A DNA stretch of 64,000 nt, from positions 141,748-205,747 of the forward strand of contig JBBHKE010000745.1 of NCBI GenBank assembly GCA_037447655.1. Reading direction: 5' to 3'. Below are positions 32,740-43,467 of the stretch, in pieces; the first letter of the stretch is position 1; every line of letters begins with the position of its first letter. The position numbers and the translations under genes were made by a program. A model generated the notes under the pieces. The model was not told the origin of the DNA. It did not search any database and saw nothing but the letters and a program-made list of their open reading frames with translations. The DNA comes from Zygnema cylindricum. Taxonomy: Eukaryota; Streptophyta; Zygnematophyceae; Zygnematales; Zygnemataceae.

Positions 32740-34089
32740 ATGGAACGAACATTCTGGAACCTTGTGCCTACTCCTATTTTGTCCGATATCCTCCTCCGGT
32801 CTTCTCAGGATGGCCAGCTTCGCAATCTCATCCTCCTATCCACTGTCTCCAGAGCCTTTAGGGATGGAGTCCAACAGGTCTCCAGGCTGGAAGTTTCCGA
32901 ACACGATATAAAAAATACGGATTTGAAAAACCGAGAAAAAGTCATAACCATGGCTGTTAACTTCACTCCCAACGTCAAAGTTTTGTCTTTTCGTAGAGGT
33001 TACATGCGTGATATTCCAGTGGAAATTTTTCTCTATTGGTCGAAAGTGATAAGCGCAAGCCTCGAACGTCTCGATGTTTTCAATTGCAATTTGACATCCA
33101 CTCATTTCAACGTTTTCAGGGAAATGGAAGCATTAAAGACATTGAATTTGTGTGGTTGCAAATTTTCGTCGAATGAGAAAAATTCAGGAATACTTTTGAA
33201 TTCTACTATTGAAAGTGTGAGAGACATTTATTTGGACCAGTTTGAGTCTGATGAACCAGAAGACCTTCAAACTCTTTTGAATTTTTTTCCAAGACTGAAG
33301 AATTTTGCCTATGAAGATGATAGATATTCTAATCGTCGCTGTTTGTCCATTCAAACAGAATCTTTGACACACATAGATATTTATGCGAATTTCAGTGAGC
33401 TTTACATTAATTGTCCCAATTTGAAATCTTTTCAATTAGTTATCCCTGACTACCCTTATCCTGCTGATTATTTTGCTTACAGTTACGAGAATTCACTCGA
33501 GAATTTGAAGGTTCATATAGTCGTTGGCGAGGATAGTGACTTATCCGAGTTCTATTTTGACTACGAACAATCAAATGTTTACATACCAACAGTCGCTTTT
33601 ACTCTTTCATTACCATTGAAGTTGAAGAAACTAGTATTCACGGAAAAGGGATTGTATGAGGGACGGAATAAAGAAATCTTGCACGATTTGATGAGGTATA
33701 ACTCTTCCTCTCTCACTAAAATTAAATGTTGTGGTATTGTTCTGTGTCCCGGGCCAATGGCTCATATGAAGTCCATCAGTTTCATATTCCGTCGTCATCA
33801 GGCGGATAGAGTCTTTATGATACGGCAGTGGTTGAGTGATTGTCCTAATCTTCGGAAATTAAAAGTGAAGGACATTCACCTTTCATGTCTTCTCTTCGAT
33901 TTAGACAAAGCGTTTTACAAAAATATAAAAAGACTTTTAGAATTGTTTCCCGGTGTGCTTAGATGTGTTTTCTTCCTTGGTCAAGAAGAGGAGGATGAAA
34001 TGTCCGTAGAGTACATAGATTATGTCACCGAATTGAGAGGAATTGAAGACATGTATCCAAATGTGGTTAAATTTACTTTGGCAGACTGA
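32740..34089 (+). CDS. F-box/LRR-like protein, copy D
   Basis: An intact 449-residue single-exon frame beginning MERTFWNLVP at the family start. The F-box-like part (LVPTPILSDILLRSSQDG, then LRNLILLSTVSRAFRDG) and the leucine-rich body (LYINCPNLKSF, SDCPNLRKLKVKD) are preserved. The acidic C-terminus has EEEDEMSVEYIDY and ends KFTLAD. It is closest to copy C by length and the DYEQSN(V/I)Y segment. Inferred role: SCF-type substrate adaptor. No expression evidence can be seen. Confidence 0.75.
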   Translation: MERTFWNLVPTPILSDILLRSSQDGQLRNLILLSTVSRAFRDGVQQVSRLEVSEHDIKNTDLKNREKVITMAVNFTPNVKVLSFRRGYMRDIPVEIFLYWSKVISASLERLDVFNCNLTSTHFNVFREMEALKTLNLCGCKFSSNEKNSGILLNSTIESVRDIYLDQFESDEPEDLQTLLNFFPRLKNFAYEDDRYSNRRCLSIQTESLTHIDIYANFSELYINCPNLKSFQLVIPDYPYPADYFAYSYENSLENLKVHIVVGEDSDLSEFYFDYEQSNVYIPTVAFTLSLPLKLKKLVFTEKGLYEGRNKEILHDLMRYNSSSLTKIKCCGIVLCPGPMAHMKSISFIFRRHQADRVFMIRQWLSDCPNLRKLKVKDIHLSCLLFDLDKAFYKNIKRLLELFPGVLRCVFFLGQEEEDEMSVEYIDYVTELRGIEDMYPNVVKFTLAD

Positions 34090-34149
34090 GTCATCAAAGA
34101 GGAATCTCCTCTCCCTATTATGCCCATCGCTCATCGATCGTTGATCTTG

Positions 34150-34265
34150 ATCCCATCGCTAACTTCTCTCATCCTGCCGATTATTTTTGCCGATTATTTT
34201 TGCTTACAGTTACGAGAATTTAGTAGAGAATTTGGTGGTTCATATAGTCGTTGAGGAGGGTGCTA
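34150..34265 (+). pseudogene. F-box/LRR internal fragment downstream of copy D
   Basis: Repeats the CTCATCCTGCCGATTATTTT, CTTACAGTTACGAGAATTTA and GTTCATATAGTCGTTG segments of the coding region, as after copy C. The gene and its trailing fragment were therefore duplicated together. Confidence 0.7.
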
Positions 34266-34930
34266 AATTGTTCATACAAACTTGAAAGCACCGGATTTGT
34301 TTTGCTGTATTTTGTACTCGATACTTTTGTACTGAAAAGGTTTGTACTCAATAGTTTTGTGCTTGATAGTGTTTGGTACTTGATATAGTTTTGTACTTGA
34401 TGGTGATTTGCTCAATGGTTTTCAACTCTACTCGACAATTTTGTCTTTAACAAATTTTTTATTCAATAGTTTTGCGGCATGTAGTCATAGTAATTGTATA
34501 TAAATGTGTATGATTGGTATTGTGTTTTGTACAGCTACGCTGATTCATGGTGAGTAACACCGCAATTAGTGCTCTTATAATTACAATGTTAGATGGTTTT
34601 TCGAGAAATTGGCTTTGAATATCATCAATAAATCAAGTGGTACAGATTTTGTGTGGATAATTATGGTTTGTGATTTCCACTGGATGTTGTTTGTGGAAGA
34701 CTTGAATTTTGATGTCATGTCCAAAAAGATTCCACTATATTTCTGGTGTTCGTATTGTTTACATCAGGATGTTGAGATATGGTTTGGTTATGTTTAGTGT
34801 ATATATCCACACGTAATTGTGTTTCTGCATGATTAACGATCTATAATTCAGCTCATACATGAACTACATTATTTAAACAACAGTTTAAACATCAAAGTGA
34901 TACATCAAAGAGTCTCCTAGTTTGACCATT
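34266..34930 (+). repeat. Segmental duplication flank of copy D, cut by a LINE
   Basis: Matches 23136-23700 and 24910-25030. It ends at about 34930, where a LINE 3' end begins on the other strand. Confidence 0.65.
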
Positions 34931-36240
34931 AAAATATAATAAGGGCCGACTTTATTAAAAAGCGTGATGGTAAACCATCTAAGTCCATAGGAACAAAAGG
35001 AAGTAGCATTGCTAAAACTGAAAAAACCACATGACTACAGAACAAACAAAAAGGAAAATCAAGGCAAAGCCGACGAAAATACGAAAGAATGGCAGGGAAA
35101 TGGAAAACACCCTAAAAAGCAAAACCCCGCAAACAAAACATCGAAGGAAAAAACAAACACCAACATAACTAAAAATATACGGAAAACAACCACGTAAGTC
35201 CCCGAATCTTGGAGGAGCATGAGGAGGAAGTTCCGGGCGCGCTGTCGATCCATAACGGCAATAGACGATCGAAGTAATATAGAAGCCAACACCCGTTGTA
35301 GAGCCACGGAAAAACGTTGACGAAAAAAGGAAGTAAGGATTGAAATAGAAGGGCTCCCAGGTCCGCGCCTCTCGAACGAGCGTCGACCACAAGTACGGAA
35401 AAACTCGTCCAAAGCCACACCCACACAACCAAATATCTCGACCGCCATCGGAATGAAGCCATCTATAGCAGCGCAACAGGCATAATCACGCTCCTTCTTT
35501 TTTGCCGCGTCACGGGCGGCCACTCCCACATGCCGAGCCGCTTGGGTGACGACTGTAGTTGAGGTAGGGTTCGCCAAAACAATATCACCAAATATACGAC
35601 GCGCACCATCAAGTAATACAAGGTCAATCCGACGCGAAGGAATAATGTGAGAGACCTCGCGACGAATAGAAAATCCCCCCTCAGAAGCGATAGTAGCAAT
35701 GGTGTCTCAAATCGTGTCGTGCGCCCGAATCAACTAGCCCCCGTGGGAGCAACGAAGCAAATGGACCCCGTCGGGCTCGAGAACGTGGCCATTGGAGAAA
35801 ACGAGTGAGCCAAGCAAAGGTGGGTGAGGGAGGCCAAGCCGGAACCTAAGGGCCGTCGTGAACTGAGCCGGGGTGAAACGAAGAGTAGATAAGATAGGGA
35901 CAGCCAATAGCCAAGCTCCATGTCCACCACAAGACAGGAAGCGTGCACGCGAAGAATCGGAAGGAAGCGACTTGAGAAGCTCGGATTTAATAGTGGCGAC
36001 AACCTGATCAGAAATGGATTCCTGAACACGCGCAACTGATGTTGTAACAAGAGTGGAAAAAATCAGCATGTCCTCGATAGCAACCGGATTAAAAGAACGT
36101 GATGCATCCAAAAGGGACCATTGGAAGGCGAGCTCACCATCTGAAACACGAGGAACCACGGCCGCAAGAATAGGAGTGTCCCCAGCCACAAAACGAGAGA
36201 TAATAGTGGAAGCAACAAGGCACCAACTTCCCAAATAGGC
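34931..36240 (-). pseudogene. LINE 3' portion: reverse transcriptase C-terminal region and endonuclease remnant
   Basis: A minus-strand copy of the LINE at 47363, covering only its C-terminal third. Readable segments in shifting frames include AYLGSWCLVASTIISRFVAGD, RFRLGLPHPPLLGS, HLLRCSHGG, ANPTSTTVVTQAARHVGVAA and ERDY. The CCHC-like finger has lost its first cysteine pair (SNGHVLEPDGVHLLRCSHGG). The 3' end shows the shared tail with CATCACGCTTTTTAATAAAG in reverse. Several frameshifts; non-functional. Confidence 0.8.
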
Positions 36241-36339
36241 GGTTGGAGTTATTAAAAGGTAGAGAACATAATAATGTACATGTGAGGATTGAAAGTTAGA
36301 AACTATAAAAACATACTTGTGACTAATCGAAATTATGTG

Positions 36340-36680
36340 ACTCCACAGCCCCACAGAATGCACAGATCAAACTAAGTCTCTAAGATAGCCTCAACCCACT
36401 TTGGTTTCCACAACAATAACTGCCATCGTGACAGGCAAAGACTTTGACCGACTTCCGACTTCACCGCAGTGAAGGCAAGACTCCCTTGAGTCCGCCGCAC
36501 AAAAAATCATTGAAAACTCTCCACAAAGGAGATAATTATGGCTGACCAAAGATCGCAAATATATAAAGAAAGAACTATAGGAGAGAGGGACAAGAAAAAT
36601 ACCTATGTCTTAAAAGCCTTGCTCACAACCCCTATCTAGTGAGTTATCTACCAATCATAACACCGTAAAGTACAATTTGT
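36340..36680 (-). repeat. Dispersed repeat R3, copy 2
   Basis: Ordered blocks shared with 8000-8490 and 37120-37460: CACAGAATGCACAGATC, AATAACTGCCA, GTGACAGGCAAAGACT, a GAGTCCGCCGCA block, and GATAATTATGGCTGACCAAAG. It lies directly upstream, on the minus strand, of the LINE fragment ending at 36240. Confidence 0.55.
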
Positions 36681-36925
36681 ACAAGGGAAGGCACACTAGC
36701 CGCTATACGTTCTATACGGCTTTTGTACGACACCAATGAAGACGGTGTACCTTCCATGTGTGACGCCATGGATTTGTCCCGTCCTCATTCATCGACCTTT
36801 GGTGACTTACCACGTGTTAATTCGTGGCTAGTTTGGCGTAAGTAATTTCACTCCTAAGGATTAAGTGTTTGGCTACACTATTTTTGTAATTCCATATTGT
36901 GGTATCGTTTTCTTTTCTTTTTGGT

Positions 36926-37117
36926 TCACTTGGAGTTATTGTGGCCCTTGTTGCGACTATTATTGCTTTCCCTTTCCATTACCACCCTTTGCGTTGATTG
37001 TCTCTCCATCATCGTAAGTCTCATTTGACACCCTCGTTTTTCCTTTGGCGAGTCCAGACGATCCTGAAAAACGACCACCTTTTCCCCTCTGAATCTAGAC
37101 CTTGTTGCGTGGGACAT
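36926..37117 (-). other. Short basic open frame next to repeat R3
   Basis: A 63-residue frame (MSHATRSRFRGEKVVVF...) follows an R3 repeat as if the repeat were its leader. It is rich in Arg, Glu and Ser. I do not recognise it. It may be the start of an element protein or chance. Confidence 0.25.
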
Positions 37118-37119
37118 GG

Positions 37120-37460
37120 TATGTGGAATCCATAATCACACAGAATACACAACTCAAATTAAGCCTCTAGGATACTCTCGACCCACTAGTTTACAAAAGA
37201 ATAACTGCCACCTTGGCAGGCACCGCCACAAATCAACTTCACCCTTGTGAAGACTAGACTCCGTTGAGTCGTCGGCAAAAAGTTTTAATGAAATTGCTCA
37301 AGTGAGCAGGTAGTTATCACTGATCAAAGTCAGCAGTTTTATACAAGTGCACTCTGCGAGAGAAGCAAACCCTAAACCTCCTAAACCCGCCTAAGTCTTT
37401 GACTACCTACTCACAGACCCTATCTACTAAACCATCCGCCAATAGGAGGATTGTACACTA
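37120..37460 (-). repeat. Dispersed repeat R3, copy 3
   Basis: Shares CACAGAATACACAACTCAAA, TAACTGCCACCTTGGCAGGC, CTTCACCCTTGTGAAG, GAGTCGTCGGCAAAAAG and GCTCAAGTGAGCA with the other copies. The last two form small hairpins. Confidence 0.55.
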
Positions 37461-37625
37461 CACAATTATGTACACTAAAGTACACAAGCCGTCATACCTT
37501 ATGTGCGGCTTCTATACAACACCAATAGAATTTGTGTACCTTAGGGTGGACTTCCATTAGGCGTCCTAGTAATTGTAAGGAAAATTTTCCTGAAGGGCGT
37601 GCCTTCCATTAGGTCGCGTCTGTAA

Positions 37626-38032
37626 ACCTGCGTGGCTCCTTCTGGTTATTAACACGTAGGCTAATATACGATGCTTAAAATCTTGAAAGAATCTTTGAAT
37701 GCAATGTCAAAACGCAATATCTGTACGGGCAGAGGTAATATTTGTAACAGCGGAGATAATATTTGTACCAGCGGAGGTAATTAATGACTCGTACATAGGG
37801 CATTAAATGTACTACCCAAAATTTCAAAACCCAACGACAAAAAGGCGGTGGCAAACTTTGATGGTGGGAGCGTGACAGGATAATTTCGACGGATTCGCAG
37901 CCACCTTGGTGGAAGTCACATCGCCCTTGCAACTTGTACACACGTGGATTCTTTTTATCTTTTCCACGTGGCCTATGTTTACACGTTTTGTATTCGAGAA
38001 ATTTCCTCATTGTGCACGGTCTTAGAAAAATG
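37626..38032 (+). repeat. Left copy of the about 410-bp direct repeat flanking the gypsy element
   Basis: From ACCTGCGTGGCTCC to CGGTCTTAGAAAAATG, abutting the 5' LTR. The same sequence, with scattered differences, starts again immediately after the 3' LTR (45751-46173). A third copy, uninterrupted and reversed, lies at about 29330-29735. Confidence 0.8.
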
Positions 38033-39003
38033 TGTAACAGTAATAGTGGATCAAACTTGTTCGTAAATGAGTATTTAAGTATTACGAAAATAGAGTTTTG
38101 AAATTGATAGACGTCCGCGAAAGAATCGCACGATCTGGGGTTGTATTTTAAAAGATATAGTGATTGGTGTATTTAGCAAACAGCGCGAGGTCAAAATAAT
38201 GATTCGGTGTTCATTATTACGGGTTAACGGTCAAACTATCCGCGGAATTTAAGGCGTACGTTTATAAAGTACTAAACGGAATGAATATTTCGTTTGGTAT
38301 GCACGATGGTTCGTTTCGTACAATTTTTAGTACGAAACGTCACTTTCAGTTTATGGAATTTCGTAAGAAGTTTCGCGTGCGAAATTTGCGACGCACGTTC
38401 GTGCGAAGTCGCGTTTCGTTTGGGGTGCACTTTTTCACGTAAATGTTACGTAGTGAAATGTAGCGTTTGATTGGTTAGAAATGCTACGTAGTTAGTAAGA
38501 GATTTCTCACGTTTTTGCATTGGTCAGTTTGAGTCCTTGCTGATCAATGATTGGCCCAGGTAAAACCTGTTCAACGGAGCGTTGACTCTGGCCTGGCGAG
38601 TCTAGGGCGATGATCGATAAATAGTGAAGTCTAAGAGGAAAGTAAACATCTTTTCCTTTGGAAACGTTTGTGGAAATTCTGACTGATCTTGGTCCTGAGC
38701 GATTAAAACCAAATTGGAGCATTGGCTAGCATTGAAATCTCTTACAAACTAAGTAGTGTTTTAGTAGTTAAGAGAAAGGATTATTAAGAGTGGAGAGTAG
38801 AGGAAAACACTTTAATAAGAAGAGTTGAGCCACGAGGGCAAGAGACCAAGCTAATGTTATGTGGACAGAAGCTTTTTCTAATTTAAAGTTTATCCTTATG
38901 TGAGTGCTTTCCAATGTGGATGTGTATTTTCCAACGTGTGGAATGTGTGGTTGAAATTGATTGAAGTAATGGGATTTTCTGAGAGGTAGGAGATCCTATT
39001 ACA
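38033..39003 (+). repeat. 5' LTR of the gypsy element
   Basis: 971 bp, TG...CA. It contains inverted blocks such as TTTCGTACAATTTTTAGTAC followed by GAAACG, and CGCGTGCGAAATTTGCGACG. It ends two bases before the primer-binding site. Confidence 0.9.
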
Positions 39004-39005
39004 TA

Positions 39006-39017
39006 TGGTATCAAAGC
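39006..39017 (+). other. Primer-binding site
   Basis: TGGTATCAAAGC, complementary to the 3' end of initiator methionine tRNA with one likely mismatch (the consensus is TGGTATCAGAGC). Confidence 0.8.
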
Positions 39018-39785
39018 TTTGGTTAGAAACTGAGGAGCAGTTTGCTCACTCGAATATCGACTGCCGTGATCGGTGAGGGTGCTCTAACCTGTGTCGGTAG
39101 AACCACAATGTGAAGTGGTAGGGGATTGGAGAGAAACTTAGTGATCACATTGCCAGCGGCCGGTGGTTAGATGTGTGGCGTGCTCAGGTCCTAATGACTA
39201 AGGCGGGGTGGGCAGTGTAGCCACCGCTGAAGCTCACTCCAATTACCTAGAGGCAAAACAAACTTGCTTTCTCCTAGCAATAATTCATGTGGAGAGGGAG
39301 GGCTTGAAGCCATGAAGGGTGAGGATGTGAGGATTATGAAACTAAAGATCTTGAGGTAGTGGGAAATGGGAAATTTGCTAATGGTGGAGAAGGAATGTGG
39401 AGCACTTTACTTCTTCAAGAGCAAAGGAGTCCAAAAATGTCTTTAAACTTTTCAAACCCTAAATTGTTACCTTTGAGAGCTTTTCAATTTTGTTGTTGCA
39501 AAATTTATGGTTGAACCTTACCTTTAAGAGCTTTCAATTTTGCAGTTGCAAAATTTGTGGGGAAATTCTTACCTTTTGTATCAATGTTTGGGAAATTGAA
39601 GAATCGAATTTTCACTAACTTACTTTCAATGTCTTATTGATTTCTCATATTTTGATCTTTTTCAAAGGATTTGTTAAGGAGAAGAAGTCTTGGATTGGAG
39701 TAATCAGAGGACTCCAAACCTGCAGCAATTTTTTTTTGGAAATTATATTCTATCTTTCTTTTTACTCGATTTCATTTTTTTGATA

Positions 39786-41103
39786 ATGACAAATTCTGCA
39801 TGGAAACGTGAAATGGAAAATGCTTTGAATGTTTTGAAGAAATCTATTGTGAAATTGGTAAAAAGATTTAATAATCATGCTGCTGTTGTGGATGAAACAA
39901 TTTCCGAATTGAAAAGTGAATTGAAAGTTGTTAAAGAAAATGGGAATGTTTCAAATGAGAAATTGGATGAGCTCATTAACTCAATTCAGACCAAGAATGA
40001 TGTTAATGACCAAAATGGTGGAGAGTAGTAAACGGAATGCCAGTTTTAGGGAGGATGATCATGATAGACCTAAAAAGATAAGAGATATGAAATTGTCTAT
40101 TAGAAAGGCACCATCCTTTGATGGTAAGAAGATTAATGAGTTGGATGCTTAGATTTTTCATATGGAGTATTATTTGGAATCTAGGAACTGTGATCGTGAT
40201 GATTACACTTCTTTTGCTGTAAGCTGTCTGAAAGGTGATGCTCAGATTTGGTATTACACTCAGACAAGGTCTAATTTAATTTTTGATAATGATGATTGGG
40301 AAACTTTTAAAACCGCGATCAAATCGCGTTTCTTGTCTGTCACTTATAAATCCAGAATGGAAGAAAAGTGGCTGAAATGTAAGCAGACTGGATTTGTGAA
40401 AGATTATATTGTGGAATTTGACTCATCTAGCATTCATGTCATAAGTTTGACTGATGAAATGGCTAAGTTGCATTTCTTGAACTATCTGAATCTTATACTC
40501 AAATCAGAGTTCAAACATCAAAAATTTATTAATTTGAAAGAATGACAAGATAAGTCATTGGAATTAGAGGATCTATTGGGGTATAATCGGGAAACTCGAT
40601 CACTAAGGGGTAATTTGAATGAAGTATCATAGTGGGGTGAGGAGGAATTTGTGGAAGAGGGTCGGAATGCAGATCTGGTGAATAGGCAGAATATCTTCAA
40701 AGAAAATCACAGAGGTGGACAGAGTGTTCATGCAAGAAACAAATTTAACAATAGAGGGGGATACATTAAGAGTCTTAAACCAAGTATTAATGCTCAAAAA
40801 CCTAATCTTAGCATTCCCACATGCACTATCTGTTTGAAAAGAGGTCATAGTGCATTTGAGTGTGCACAACTGAAGAAAATTAACTGTTATAACTGTGGAG
40901 AGGAGAGACATTTCAGCATAGAGTGCACAAAACCGAAAAAGAAATTCACTTGTTTTAAATGCGGAGGTCCAGATCATTACGCTAAGAACTGTACAAATAA
41001 GGGATCTCTTAAAATAGTTGATGCTAATGAAGGTCTTCAAAAAGATATTGCATTATACTTAGCTGAGCAGAAAGCCCAGGAGGTGGGAAACGGAAAGGAC
41101 TAG
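39786..41103 (+). pseudogene. Gypsy gag remnant
   Basis: Starts MTNSAWKRE with a predicted coiled-coil-like N-terminus, then a retrotransposon Gag domain (KAPSFDGKKINELDA, WYYTQTRSNLIF, WETFKTAIKSRF). Three CCHC knuckles follow (CTICLKRGHSAFEC, CYNCGEERHFSIEC, CFKCGGPDHYAKNC). It is broken by a frameshift near 40026, by TAG at 40150-40152, TGA at 40543-40545 and TAG near 40630. The knuckles are intact, but the frame as a whole is dead. Confidence 0.85.
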
Positions 41104-41117
41104 CTAAAAGTCCTTAG

Positions 41118-43467
41118 TTGAGTCGATCAGATCCAAAGGTTAAGGAGTTAACTTTGGAGGGCAAGCTAAGGGATGGAAAGGCTAGGATAGCTGAATGTAT
41201 TATGATGCTAACTACACTCAATAGTTTGAACAATCTTTATGATGAAACTCTTAACAATAGACCTATGTTAGGACAGTTAAGTAACGATAACACCAGACAC
41301 AGTTTGATCAGATTTGAGTCTTTAGTGGAAGGAAAACCATTGAGAGTTATGGTAGATTTAGGTGCAACACATAATTTTATTTCACATAACTTTGTTGAGG
41401 AAAATAAAATTCCTATAGTCATAAGGGAAAACCGTTAAATGTTCAAGTGGCAAATAGTAATAAGTCCACATTAGATTTACAAATTGACACAATAGAAGTT
41501 GATATCCAGGGTCATAAAATGAAATTGTGGGTGAAATAATGAATTTGGGTAGTGAGGAGCTAATACTGGGAAAGCTTTGGTTAACAGAACATAACCATCA
41601 AATTAATTAGGAAACTAACACCTTGAGAGTCAAGTCTGAAAACGGTTGGAAGGTTTTACAAGCATTATCTTCGAAGAAGTTGCACAGAAATCATATAAAT
41701 ATTATAACCAAGTTGGGAGTGGAAGGTTTGATTTCCACTAAACAATTTAAAAAGCATTTAAAGTATAAAACAAAGCATTCTTTCTTGTTAGTAGTAACTG
41801 AGGCTGTTACTGATGAAGGGGGGGGGAGAAAACACTAACATTGATGTCATTCCTAAATCAGACACCACTAAAACTCTTGAAAAACAAAAATTTGATTTTG
41901 TAACTGACATTAATACATTTGATGCTACTGTTAAAGATTTGATTTCTGAATTTAGAGATGTTTTCCTTAGTGACTTACCCTCAGGGAGGCCACCTTCTCG
42001 AGATGTGGAACATGTTATTAACCTTGAACTTGGATGTAATCCTCATACCACAGGAATTTATAAGCATAGCTTCTTTGAGCAAGAGGAGTTAAAAAAACAG
42101 ATCAAAGAGCTTTTGGAGAAGGGACATATTCAGCCGAGCAAATCACCGTACGCAGCTTCTTTTCTTTTTGTCAAAAAGAAGGACGGAACGTTGAGGATGT
42201 GTGTCAACTATCGTAGTCTGGACAAGATTACGGTGAAAGATAAGTTTCTGTTACCTTTAATTTCTGATTTGATAGATCGTTTGAAAGGTGCTAAATTATT
42301 TTCTTTGATTGATCTGCGTAGTGGCTTTAATCAGGTGCCAATTAGAATTGAAGATGTTGATAAAACTGCTTTTAGAACTAGAGTCGGTCATTTTGAATGG
42401 ATAGTGATGCCATTTGGTTTGACGAATGCACCACCTACTTATCAAAGATTAATGAACCAAACATTTTCAGATTATATAGATGAGTTTGTTCAGGTGTTTA
42501 TAGATGATATTTTAATTTACAGTGAATCTAAAGAACAACATGTAATTCATCTAAAGAAAGTGTAGGAAAGGTTAAAAAAAAGAAAGTTATATGGAAAATT
42601 GTCAAAATTCAGCTTTCTTAAAAGTGAACAATTATTTTTGGGACATATAGTTAGTGGGGAAGGTGTTAAAACAGATCCATCCAAAATTACTGCAATACAA
42701 AATTGGAAGCAACCCACTAATGTCACAAAAGTTAAATCATTTTTGGGATTGGCCACTTATTACAGGAAATTTATCAAGAACTTCAGTATGATCGCCGCAC
42801 CATTATCGGATTTACTTCGGGAGAAGGAGACGTTTGTGTGGGGAGCCGATCAAGAGAGAGCTTTTGAGGAATTAAAAGGGAAATTGACCCCTGCCCGTAC
42901 ACTGTGTATCTTGATCCTGCTGGGGAATTTGAAATTCTGATCACTACTGATGTATTTGATAAAGGTCTAGGTGCAGTCATAAGTCCAAAAGTCGGCAAAC
43001 ATTTTCATCCTATTGCTTTTGAGTCCAGGAAATTTAATGATGCTGAAAAAAATTATCCAGCACAGGAGAAAGAATTACTTGCAATTGTTCATGCATTGGT
43101 GAAATGGCGTTGTTATTTGCATAATAAAGAATTTATAGTTCACTGTGATAATAAGGCACTCTGCTATCTACGGAGATTAAGTGATGCACAGATTATGACT
43201 GGTAGACAGGTTAGGTGGATGCAAAAATTAGCATATTTCAAATTTAATGTCAAACATATTATTGGAAAGACAAATGTAGTCGCGGATCCTTTAAGTAGAT
43301 GTTTTGAAATAAGTGTGACGGCTCGGGATGAATTGTATTTAGATGCTGTTAGAAATGGTTATGATAAAGATCCTTATTTTGGTGTGATTTGCAAGAATAT
43401 TTCGGGAGGGAATTGTGTCCCATTGAATGAGAGGCATGTCAAAAACTTTAGAATAGAAGACGGTTAA
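41118..43467 (+). pseudogene. Gypsy protease, reverse transcriptase and RNase H remnant
   Basis: The protease motif reads DLGATHNFIS, where the catalytic DSG triad has become DLG. The reverse transcriptase is well preserved: [20 protein letters not shown], then [40 protein letters not shown] and the catalytic [13 protein letters not shown] at 42563-42565 and a frameshift near 42900 interrupt it. RNase H follows (TTDVFDKGLGAVIS, then YPAQEKELLAIVHAL, CDNKALCYLRR, GKTNVVADPLSR) and ends at 43467. It cannot be translated as one polyprotein. Confidence 0.85.

Noticed and set aside
35012-35577. Three overlapping minus-strand frames as separate genes
   Set aside because: They are frame-shifted pieces of one LINE C-terminal region that match 49200-49640 in order.
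39690-39785. Upstream extension of the gypsy gag frame
   Set aside because: The 32 residues before MTNSAWK show no Gag similarity and lie in the untranslated leader.
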